Below are positions 6,557-13,330 of a stretch of DNA of 13,680 nt, one piece after another. Position numbers and translations under genes: made by a program. The DNA comes from Clostridiaceae bacterium (GTDB taxonomy: Bacteria; Bacillota; Clostridia; UBA1212; DUPL01). The stretch is taken from positions 1 to 13,680 of the forward strand of contig JAAYLF010000107.1 in assembly GCA_012522035.1 (NCBI GenBank), given 5' to 3'. The notes under the pieces were generated by a model. The model saw only the letters and a program-made list of their open reading frames with translations. It did not search any database and was not told the DNA's origin. Every line of letters begins with the position of its first letter. Within the stretch, counting starts at the first letter, position 1.

Positions 6557-6565
6557 AAATGTCAC
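6537..6565 (-). promoter_or_regulatory. Sigma-A promoter inside the sirtuin/hydrolase junction
   Basis: On the minus strand GTGACA (6565-6560), exactly 17 nt, TACAAT (6542-6537); each hexamer matches the consensus at five of six positions. The expected start is near 6530, at the end of the hairpin loop, so this transcript would carry only the right arm of the repeat. Confidence 0.6.
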
Positions 6566-7268
6566 CTAAAACTTCATCAATACTGTCATGAATGACAATA
6601 TTTGCTTTATAATCCATGGGAGTTTCGGTTTTGTTAATCAGTACAAGTTTATCTCCTTTGTAATAATCCACCAATCCTGCGGCAGGATACACATTCAAAG
6701 AAGTGCCGCCTACAATAAGTACATCCGCACTGCTAATGTAACTTATTGCTTTAAATAGAACTGAATTATCCAGACTTTCCTCGTAAAGAACCACATCCGG
6801 TTTTATAATCCCTTTGCATTCACACCTGGGAATGCCGTCTGTTTCGAGAATGTTATTAAGAGGGTATCTCTTTTTGCATTTCATGCAGTAGTTTCTATAT
6901 ACCGAGCCGTGCAGTTCAAGTACGTTTTTGCTTCCTGCCAGCTGGTGAAGACCGTCTATGTTTTGTGTAATTACTGCTTTCAATTTTCCTTCCTGCTCAA
7001 GCTCGGCCAGCTTTATGTGGGCCTTGTTCGGTTTTGCATCGGGATAAATCATTTTCTCCCTGTAAAAGTTAAAGAATTCTTCCGTGTGATTCATAAAAAA
7101 AGTATGAGACAGCATATATTCCGGTGGATACTTGTACTTTGCAGAAAACAAACCATTATCACTTCTGAAGTCTGGTATTCCACTTTTAGTGGAAACACCA
7201 GCACCTCCGAAGAAAACAATATTATCGCTATCTCTAACGATTTCTGAAAGCAAATCCTTTTTATTCAT
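6555..7268 (-). CDS. cobB: NAD-dependent protein deacetylase (sirtuin, Sir2/CobB family)
   Basis: A 237-residue sirtuin that removes acyl groups from lysines using NAD+, giving nicotinamide and O-acetyl-ADP-ribose. All key motifs are present: GGAGVSTKSGIPDFR (21-35) for NAD binding, TQNIDGLH (101-108), catalytic His120 in ELHGS, and a zinc site of four cysteines, C128, C131, C149 and C151; the last pair is CxC. GTSLNVYPAAG (188-198) is also typical. The gene overlaps the end of the L25 gene: four consecutive in-frame ATG codons (7277-7266) lie in the GAT repeat that encodes the acidic tail of L25. I chose the last ATG (7268), which has AAAGAAG about 9 nt upstream; an earlier one would add up to three methionines. 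Translation is probably coupled to L25. The Bacillus counterpart is called srtN. Confidence 0.94.
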   Translation of the reverse strand: MNKKDLLSEIVRDSDNIVFFGGAGVSTKSGIPDFRSDNGLFSAKYKYPPEYMLSHTFFMNHTEEFFNFYREKMIYPDAKPNKAHIKLAELEQEGKLKAVITQNIDGLHQLAGSKNVLELHGSVYRNYCMKCKKRYPLNNILETDGIPRCECKGIIKPDVVLYEESLDNSVLFKAISYISSADVLIVGGTSLNVYPAAGLVDYYKGDKLVLINKTETPMDYKANIVIHDSIDEVLGDI

Positions 7269-7902
7269 CATCATCATCTTCTTTGTCAACCAGTTCAGGT
7301 TCCTTGACCTCGTCGTCCGAACCTGCAGCTTCATCAATGACTTCTTCCTTAGGCACACTAATAGTTAGAACAACACTGTCGGTATCCTCGTCAGGAGTAA
7401 TTCCTTCCGGATACTTTATATCCCCAATGGTGACATGATCTCCAGCTTCCATATCTGACACGTCAATTTCCACATGCTCGGGGATATCCTGTGGAAGACC
7501 CTTGATTTTAACATCATCGATCTGTCTTATCAAAACAAGTCTTCTTGATTCAAGAGCTTCTCTACCAACTATTCTGATTGGAACAATTGCCTTGATTTCC
7601 TCGTCCATGGAAACATGTTGAAAGTCTACATGCTGAAGATCATTTTTCATGTTTTCGAAAAAGACTTTCTTGACAATTGCATTGTATGACATATCTCCAT
7701 TAAGTTTGATTGTAATAATTGCGTTTCGTCCATGCTCCTTAACGAGCCTTCTAAAATCGTCACTCCTTACCTTTATGGGCACTGAATCCATATTCTTTCC
7801 GTATATGATGGCAGGCACAAACCCTGCTTTTCTAAGCCTTTTTGAGGCTCTTGTTTTCAATTCAGTACGCCTTTCTGCTTGCAGCAATACCTGTTTTGCC
7901 AT
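7261..7902 (-). CDS. rplY: 50S ribosomal protein L25 (general stress protein CTC form)
   Basis: A 213-residue long-form L25/TL5/CTC protein that binds 5S rRNA in the large subunit. The N-terminal domain (about 1-92) has the usual ERRTELKTRASKRLRKAG...PAIIYG opening. A C-terminal beta domain (about 95-182) carries VPIRIVGREA, GLPQDIPEHVEIDVS and LxxGDHVxIGDI-like motifs. It ends in a very acidic tail (EPELVDKEDDDDE). GGGAGGT is 8 nt before the ATG, and a TTGACA-17-TTTAAA promoter lies 49 nt upstream. It is the first gene of a likely operon with the sirtuin, the hydrolase-like gene and the DUF4375 gene. The final GAT/GAA codons overlap the start codons of the sirtuin. Confidence 0.97.
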   Translation of the reverse strand: MAKQVLLQAERRTELKTRASKRLRKAGFVPAIIYGKNMDSVPIKVRSDDFRRLVKEHGRNAIITIKLNGDMSYNAIVKKVFFENMKNDLQHVDFQHVSMDEEIKAIVPIRIVGREALESRRLVLIRQIDDVKIKGLPQDIPEHVEIDVSDMEAGDHVTIGDIKYPEGITPDEDTDSVVLTISVPKEEVIDEAAGSDDEVKEPELVDKEDDDDE

Positions 7903-7950
7903 AGTATTACCTCCCTAATAAAATTAAATTTGTAAGGCTAGACATCTTTA

Positions 7951-7979
7951 TTTAAACACAAAAAGTCCTCTGCTGTCAA
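7951..7979 (-). promoter_or_regulatory. Sigma-A promoter for the L25 operon
   Basis: On the minus strand TTGACA (7979-7974), 17-nt spacer, TTTAAA (7956-7951). The -35 is perfect and the -10 matches four of six. It would give a leader of about 40 nt containing GGGAGGT before the ATG at 7902. Confidence 0.65.
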
Positions 7980-8009
7980 GAAATATGCAGTTTATCGCTT
8001 AGGGAGATA

Positions 8010-8066
8010 TTATTTTGACCTGTTTTTCACAAATCCAAGAACTGCTGTGCAAATTATTGCACCGAG
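8010..8066 (-). other. In-frame coding remnant after a TAA: second half of a C-terminal membrane anchor
   Basis: Directly after the TAA at 8069-8067 the same frame continues for 18 codons (LGAIICTAVLGFVKNRSK) to a second TAA at 8012-8010. Joined to the preceding VHTGAFL it makes a typical membrane helix followed by a basic tail. This suggests that the TAA interrupts a longer protein of about 195 residues. TTA (Leu) to TAA would be the simplest change. Confidence 0.55.
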
Positions 8067-8597
8067 TTAAAGAAATGCTCCTGTATGAACACAAACCACT
8101 CTGTTATCTGCAGTCACTGGAATCTCGTCAGTTGGTATTGGAACAACCGAAGGTTCGGGAGTGTGAACGTTTTCAGTAGGTGCCAAGGTTTCAACCGGAG
8201 TGTTTTCAGGTTCTCCATACACAACGGCAACATATTTCAAATCATCAATGCCAGAAGGAACAAACTCTCCATTCTGGGTTTCCTGGTGGTATTCATGCAA
8301 ATAGTACCCATTGGAACTCTGAATTATGATTGCTCGGACCGGAAAGTTGCTGTTCCATGTTATTTTATTGTCTTCGCCTACTGCAATACTGATTGTGGCT
8401 TCGCTTCTTCCTTCAATTCTTTTGGTTATCGCACCTGGATTGCTGATATCCGATATTATGTAAAGGACACAACCTGGTGGTGGAGAGTAGTGCTTTTGTG
8501 CATCGCCGGTATAATAGTTTTTATACTCCACAACCTTTGGTGTTGCCAGTATGAATATGCATAGGAAGCCCAAGCACAGGCAAAATGCTCTTTTCAT
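8067..8597 (-). CDS. Exported protein with Pro/Thr-rich stalk; C-terminal anchor cut by TAA
   Basis: A 176-residue protein of no recognised family. MKRAFCLCLGFLCIFILA is a signal peptide or N-terminal anchor. Residues about 25-125 form a beta-rich ectodomain (GCVLYIISDIS, VRAIIIQSSNGYYLHEY, LKYVAVVYGEPE). The pattern of W-x-S/N-x-x-P-V-x-A-I-I near ITWNSNFPVRAII is reminiscent of surface adhesin-type domains, but this is weak. From about 127 to 160 it is a Pro/Thr/Glu-rich stalk. The frame stops just after HTGAFL, in the middle of what would be a membrane anchor (see 8010-8066). I chose the ATG at 8597 over the GTG at 8606 because AGGTGA lies 5 nt before the ATG. The truncated product would be released rather than anchored at its C-terminus, unless the N-terminal segment is uncleaved. 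Confidence 0.6.
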   Translation of the reverse strand: MKRAFCLCLGFLCIFILATPKVVEYKNYYTGDAQKHYSPPPGCVLYIISDISNPGAITKRIEGRSEATISIAVGEDNKITWNSNFPVRAIIIQSSNGYYLHEYHQETQNGEFVPSGIDDLKYVAVVYGEPENTPVETLAPTENVHTPEPSVVPIPTDEIPVTADNRVVCVHTGAFL

Positions 8598-8673
8598 CTG
8601 CGTCACCTGTTTAATATTCTCTCAACACAGTATATGAATTGAAAATCATGCCCGTGATTGGACAAAGCAAAGT

Positions 8674-8687
8674 CCCGCACCAGCGGG
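8674..8687. repeat. Short GC-rich stem-loop between the two small exported-protein genes
   Basis: CCCGC (8674-8678), loop ACCA, GCGGG (8683-8687). On the minus strand it follows the stop of the 70-residue gene by 7 nt and is followed by a broken T-rich stretch (ACTTTGCTTTG). It may be a weak terminator. Confidence 0.35.
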
Positions 8688-8694
8688 TCTGAAT

Positions 8695-8907
8695 CTATGT
8701 CATATAGTTGTATTTTCTCTTCTTTCTGCAACCCGTTTTGTATTTGAATGCATATCCCAGAGCAAAGCCCAGGAGGAAGAAAACAACAATCAATATTGCC
8801 ACAACAATCATCTCATTTGCCTCACCGCTGGCTGGAGCGGGAGTTTGGGTAGGAAGTGCACAAACGGGAATGAGGGCTGTAAAAAGCAAATTAACACCGT
8901 CTTTCAA
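8695..8907 (-). CDS. Small single-pass membrane protein (hypothetical)
   Basis: A 70-residue frame starting at TTG (8907). It is not recognised. It has a basic then hydrophobic start (GVNLLFTALIPVCA), a Pro-rich linker (LPTQTPAPASGE, 18-29), one long membrane segment at about 33-54 rich in V, I, L and F, and a strongly basic tail (KYKTGCRKKRK). This signal/linker/anchor/basic-tail layout resembles the C-terminal part of the neighbouring exported protein, which supports it being real. Weak points: TTG start, no clear ribosome binding site, and a frame that is simply open from the jetD stop 39 nt upstream. An internal ATG at 8811, with GGTGAGG before it, would give only the membrane segment and tail. 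It could be a remnant of a longer surface protein. Confidence 0.4.
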   Translation of the reverse strand: MKDGVNLLFTALIPVCALPTQTPAPASGEANEMIVVAILIVVFFLLGFALGYAFKYKTGCRKKRKYNYMT

Positions 8908-8946
8908 CCGTTTTAGTATATAAATATGTAAAAAGCGGTTTATCCG

Positions 8947-10113
8947 TTAATCTTTCACTGCTTCCTGCTCAAGCTTGCAGTTGTTTTCAAGCATGTATTC
9001 AATAGTCTCTTTAAAATCCGGTTCATTAATCCTTTTGAGTCTTTCCTTGTCATTAGGTGTCAGTTTTTTTGTAAACTCTGCATGTTTTTCAAGGGTTTCC
9101 TTGTCCATTTTATACGGTATGAAAGGGATGTTTGTCATGCGCCTGAGATGGGAGAGGATATAAAAGCCGCCTGCGTCTATATCTCCAAAGTGATAGAAGG
9201 ATGTATCTGGATTGTTTTTGTGTATCAGTTTTATAAAGTTGCGCCTTGTAGTGTTGTGAAAGCCTCCAAGATAGATGACAAAGAAAGACTTGTCATCAAA
9301 GGTATTGAAACTTGTTAAGTTTTCAATAGTCATTACGCCTTTTCCGGTTACCTTCACATCCTCTATGGAATCTATGAGGGGTGAGGAGATGGCAATATCT
9401 CCGTCAAGCTTTGAAAAATCAATTGTCTGCCCGTTTATTGTAACAACTCCTTGTCCTTTGAAGTTAACATATGTAGGGTTCTTTACAATATTCAAGCTCT
9501 CCAGAATACTTTCCCTTTCTGGAAAATCCCCGTAATCAAAAAGCAAACTGGTGACTTTTGAAGATATTTGCTCAAAGGTTTTTGAGTCTCGGAACACCTG
9601 AATGGAAAAGTCCCTTAAATACGTTTCCTTTTCCACCATATAGAGGGCATATACAGCTTTCAAGACATTTTCAAACTCCCCAATATCATTTGAGAAAAAC
9701 TGCACATTCCTGTTGTCTTTGATTCTTTCGATTTGCTCGGTACAGAAATTTGCAAGCACTTCATTCTTGTTCTTGTACTTTTCAAGAAGCAAAAGAAGCT
9801 CATTATTTATATCCTTTTTTGGTATCCTTCCCAAATACTCATAAACCTCATCAAGCATGTCTGTGTTCAGACAGACCGATTCACAAACATTAGCACGCTT
9901 TATTTCTGCTTTGACATATCCTTTTCTTTCAAGAAAAGATATGCTTTCGTTGATACTGCTGAAGGTTTCATAGTCAGACTGATCCGCATATTTTGGAAAC
10001 AGCCGGGTTATTTTGACACGAAAGCGCTGGTTTACCTTGTTGGTATTTGTAAAGCTTTTGCTGTTTTCATACTTGTCAATTAAATGATTCAGGATTTTCT
10101 TCTCATTACTCAT
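8947..10113 (-). CDS. jetD: Wadjet anti-plasmid system nuclease subunit JetD (DUF2220, Toprim fold)
   Basis: A 388-residue protein placed directly after the SMC-like jetC. In Wadjet systems JetD is the nuclease that cleaves circular DNA once the SMC motor has reeled it in. The C-terminal third has the Toprim-like signature of the family: a Glu in MTIENLTSF (E264), YLGGFHNTTRR (281-291) and YHFGDIDAGGFYIL (307-320), where D311 and D313 are the likely metal ligands. The N-terminal 200 residues are helical and variable, with a winged-helix-like start that fits JetC binding. The start is ATG 10113, because AGGAG lies 10 nt upstream and the ATG overlaps the jetC stop (ATGAGTAA); the longer frame to 10194 only overlaps jetC. 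The 8-nt overlap implies translational coupling. Subtype (I, II or III) was not assigned. Confidence 0.9.
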   Translation of the reverse strand: MSNEKKILNHLIDKYENSKSFTNTNKVNQRFRVKITRLFPKYADQSDYETFSSINESISFLERKGYVKAEIKRANVCESVCLNTDMLDEVYEYLGRIPKKDINNELLLLLEKYKNKNEVLANFCTEQIERIKDNRNVQFFSNDIGEFENVLKAVYALYMVEKETYLRDFSIQVFRDSKTFEQISSKVTSLLFDYGDFPERESILESLNIVKNPTYVNFKGQGVVTINGQTIDFSKLDGDIAISSPLIDSIEDVKVTGKGVMTIENLTSFNTFDDKSFFVIYLGGFHNTTRRNFIKLIHKNNPDTSFYHFGDIDAGGFYILSHLRRMTNIPFIPYKMDKETLEKHAEFTKKLTPNDKERLKRINEPDFKETIEYMLENNCKLEQEAVKD

Positions 10114-13100
10114 TTTCTTTAAACTCCTGTATGATGCTGTTGTGTCCTTCTCTGTAAACAAGCAGAATGCTCTTAACCTTTTCCCCGATGACATCCATCT
10201 TGTTGGTTGGTGTAGCCAATATTATCTGGAAGTCCTGACTGTTTAAAAAGTCCATCATTGAACTTATTCTATTGTCATCCATCTTGTCAAAAGCTTCGTC
10301 AAACAGCAGGAGTCGGACAGTGTCGCCATGACTGTACAGCTGGGCAAAGGATGCAGCAATGGCAACGTAATATGGGGTCTGGGTTTCGCCTCCACTTTTC
10401 TCCCCATATATCTTTGAAAACTTTTGCTTGCTTCCGTCCTTCTTTACCACTTCTATGTCATAATCCAGATAATTTCTGTAATCCGTATACTCTTTAACGA
10501 CTTTGTCTCCCATGTCATCGGATACAATCAGTTTTGTAAAAAGGTCTTCCATTTCTTCCTTGTATTGCTCCTCAAAACTCAAAGAAAACAGATTATGTCC
10601 TGCAATGTTGTGCTCCGACATTATCATATCGTATATATGTTTCTTCTCCTTGCTAGGCTCAAGGACAAATCTATAGCTGTCTTCTCCATAGTAAATATCC
10701 TTAAGAGCATAGTTGAGATTCTTGAATTCTATTCTTGCATTTTCAATGTTCTCTCGCAGGCGGGCAAGGAAGTTTTCCCGAAATTCCAGCTCGCACTTTT
10801 CCTTTGCTTCTCTAAGTTCCTCCTCATATTTCACTATTTCAGATGATCTCAGCTTGTGATGCTCGTTTATATATTCATTTATCTGCTCAACTCCAATGCC
10901 AAGATCAATCTGATGAGCATTTTTGTATTCCGTCTGCAGTTCCATCAACTCTTTAACAAAACGATTCCTTGCATTTTCAAGACCAACTTTCATTGGCGAG
11001 AAGTTTTGCACAATTATTTCATTGCTTTTTGTTTTTCTCTGCTCATTGTATTTTGCAAGCCCTTCATTTGCAGATGTTGCATCCTCTTCATACATTCGCT
11101 CAAGGATTTCTTCCTGCGCTTTGATTTTTAGTTTGGTGTCCAAAATGGTTTGATTTGCAAGCCTAATATTAAACTGAATATCACTAATCAAACTAATGCT
11201 ATTGTTTACCTTTTCTTTTAGGCTATTTATTTCTTTTTCTGCTTCATTCATCTGCATCTGGATTTCCATGTATGAAGGATCGCTCTTTGCTTTTTCAAGC
11301 TCTGCTTTTTCTTTTTTGAGATTTTCCTCATGGAGTGCAAGCATGGAAGGAGCATTAAAATTCTCTTTTATAGTTTCAAAACTTACCTCCTCCAACTTGG
11401 ATATTAGATCTTCTGTCTTTTGCAGTTCGGTTTTGCATTGATCCAAATCCTTTAATACTTTGTCCAGCTCTTCTTTTTTACTCCTTAGCTGCACTTCAAT
11501 AGCGTGTGCACCTATATATGGAGTTTCATATATCCTCGGATCTATCTTCCTGACTGCATAATTTGTGTACAGCATGCATTCCTTTGTTATTGCCAGAGTG
11601 TGATTCTTAAGTTCATCCACATTCTTGCAGCGCTTTACCCTGTTTAACAGATAATTGGCATACGCTCTGGCGTATCTATTTTTGCTTTCTACCACATATG
11701 CAAGGGAATCAACATCCACTTCAACATTGGTATCCAGCTTTTGTGTATTAACAAGTCCAACTGTGTGCACTTTGTTCCTTACCCGGTAATATACATGCAG
11801 GGCTGTTTGGTAGTATTTTGGCTCCACAATGATGTAAAAACGCTGGGTGTTTAGGTAGCCCTCTACTGCATTCTGCCAGGAGTGGTCCGTTATCTCCAGC
11901 AAATCAGAAAAGACTCTGACCTCTGCATCAATTCCAAGATGAGTAAACTCTTTTTCGATTTCCGCCATAAGTCTTTCGGTGTTTTCAGGAAATGTAAGCT
12001 TTTTGTTTTCCAGCTTTTCGATCTCCTTTTGCAAATCAATCCTTTTTTTCTCAAGAGTATCTTTCTGTTGCTGCAGTTCATATCTTTTCTTTCTGCTGTC
12101 CTCAAGCATTTTAGTTAACTCTTCTTGCAGTATTGTCAGTTGATGAATTTTATCGTCTTCAATTACACTTGGTTTAATAAATCCATCAAGCTGCTCTTTT
12201 GAGAGAATATCGACACCTTCATTGGCCAGGGCATACAGAGCCTTGTACAGCTTTTCAAGAGCATTCTTAAGATTTGCAAGCCTTTTCTTTTCTGATTCAA
12301 TATCCTTTTCAAGCATTCTTATGGTTTGTTCGGTTTCATTAATAAGTCTTGTAGTTTCATTTTGTCCAAGAGCAACTTCCAAGCTTGTTTTTCTGGATCG
12401 TGCTCTTTCAAGTTCTTCCTCAAGATTGCTTTTCTTCTCTTCCTCGATTTTGATTTTCTGGGTATTTATCTCAATATCCCGCTCATGCTTTGAAACGTCT
12501 TCACGATAGCTTTCAAGTAGAGCTTTGTTTATCATAAAATTATTTATCTTGATTTCTTTTTCTTTTGCCGTAATATCCTCGTACTTTTTCAATATTTCCT
12601 CAAGCATGGCAATTTTCGTCTTTGTTGTTTTCATCAGCTTGCCAAGTTCATCCAAAGTGGCTATATGGGTTCTTAATGCATCCACCTCTATGTTTCTTTC
12701 AGGTAGTATGAAATTGGTTATGAAGTCCTTGACTCTGTCTATGGGTTTGAATGCCAGGGATTTTGGGATGATGTCAAAAAACCTGTCATCCAGGTTTCCA
12801 AGCCTTTGGGCAAATCTTGCTCTTGCTTCTTTTGCCTGCCTAATTAAAGTCACTTTTTTGTCGCCTCTCCTAAATTCTTCATCCGTTGAAGGACTGCCCT
12901 GCGTTATGAAGGACAAATCTTCAAGTCTGCACTCTTCCCTAAACCATTTTATATCGAGATTGCTGTCTTCATCAGGGGATTCAATTTTTGCACCCAGCAC
13001 AAAGTACTTGCTTGTCTTTTCTTCAAAGAACTCCAGAGCAACGTAGGATATTACATTGCCTTTTCTTAGATAGATGGATCCTTCGTCTCCGGTTTTGCAT

Positions 13101-13330
13101 CTTACATACCCTTTCAATGCCCTGTTGCTTTTTTCATTTGCTGCCTTGTTGAAGTTTCTCTGACTTGTAGTCAGGACAAATTGAAGGGCATCCAGTATGG
13201 TAGATTTTCCTGAAGTGTTCTCTCCGGTTATGAGGCAGGATCCTTTTACCGATACTGTTTCATTCACAAAGTAATGCCAGTTTATTAGTCTAATCCTGCA
13301 TAATGTCTTCTTCATCTTCCTCATCTTCAT
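10106..13330 (-). CDS. jetC: Wadjet SMC-like ATPase JetC (MksB/MukB-like)
   Basis: A protein of about 1074 residues with the layout of a structural-maintenance-of-chromosomes ATPase. The N-terminal head has LINWHYF then Walker A GENTSGKST (36-44). A long coiled coil follows, rich in E, K, L and R. A central globular hinge-like domain lies at about 450-620, a second coiled coil comes next, and the C-terminal head has the signature KSGGETQ (978-984) and Walker B LLLFDE (1007-1012). With JetA and JetB it forms the condensin-like motor that extrudes DNA loops and presents plasmids to JetD. Several starts are possible (GTG 13336, ATG 13330, 13324, 13315); I chose ATG 13330 because GAGGGG lies about 5 nt upstream. 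The start overlaps the jetB end by 41 nt. No disruption was seen along the frame. Confidence 0.94.
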   Translation of the reverse strand: MKMRKMKKTLCRIRLINWHYFVNETVSVKGSCLITGENTSGKSTILDALQFVLTTSQRNFNKAANEKSNRALKGYVRCKTGDEGSIYLRKGNVISYVALEFFEEKTSKYFVLGAKIESPDEDSNLDIKWFREECRLEDLSFITQGSPSTDEEFRRGDKKVTLIRQAKEARARFAQRLGNLDDRFFDIIPKSLAFKPIDRVKDFITNFILPERNIEVDALRTHIATLDELGKLMKTTKTKIAMLEEILKKYEDITAKEKEIKINNFMINKALLESYREDVSKHERDIEINTQKIKIEEEKKSNLEEELERARSRKTSLEVALGQNETTRLINETEQTIRMLEKDIESEKKRLANLKNALEKLYKALYALANEGVDILSKEQLDGFIKPSVIEDDKIHQLTILQEELTKMLEDSRKKRYELQQQKDTLEKKRIDLQKEIEKLENKKLTFPENTERLMAEIEKEFTHLGIDAEVRVFSDLLEITDHSWQNAVEGYLNTQRFYIIVEPKYYQTALHVYYRVRNKVHTVGLVNTQKLDTNVEVDVDSLAYVVESKNRYARAYANYLLNRVKRCKNVDELKNHTLAITKECMLYTNYAVRKIDPRIYETPYIGAHAIEVQLRSKKEELDKVLKDLDQCKTELQKTEDLISKLEEVSFETIKENFNAPSMLALHEENLKKEKAELEKAKSDPSYMEIQMQMNEAEKEINSLKEKVNNSISLISDIQFNIRLANQTILDTKLKIKAQEEILERMYEEDATSANEGLAKYNEQRKTKSNEIIVQNFSPMKVGLENARNRFVKELMELQTEYKNAHQIDLGIGVEQINEYINEHHKLRSSEIVKYEEELREAKEKCELEFRENFLARLRENIENARIEFKNLNYALKDIYYGEDSYRFVLEPSKEKKHIYDMIMSEHNIAGHNLFSLSFEEQYKEEMEDLFTKLIVSDDMGDKVVKEYTDYRNYLDYDIEVVKKDGSKQKFSKIYGEKSGGETQTPYYVAIAASFAQLYSHGDTVRLLLFDEAFDKMDDNRISSMMDFLNSQDFQIILATPTNKMDVIGEKVKSILLVYREGHNSIIQEFKENE

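Noticed and set aside
7269..7358. Extended sirtuin N-terminus starting inside the L25 gene at 7358
   Set aside because: The extra residues are an out-of-frame reading of L25, and the sirtuin family starts just before GGAGVS, as from 7268.
8651..8692. GCAAAG followed by a GC-rich stem on the plus strand, loosely like the 3' half of a cyclic di-GMP-I riboswitch
   Set aside because: The conserved 5' half is absent and no plus-strand gene follows; a chance match is more likely.
8930..8947. Possible terminator after jetD
   Set aside because: The stem is only three base pairs (CGG/CCG) with five T; too weak to call.
8908..8949. jetD stop read through into the 70-residue frame, a third in-frame-stop case
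   Set aside because: The frames coincide, but JetD already has a normal family ending and the intervening 13 codons do not look like protein; coincidence fits.
10114..10194. Longer jetD start at 10194
   Set aside because: It lies wholly within jetC, and the ATG at 10113 has a proper ribosome binding site and a typical ATGAGTAA overlap.
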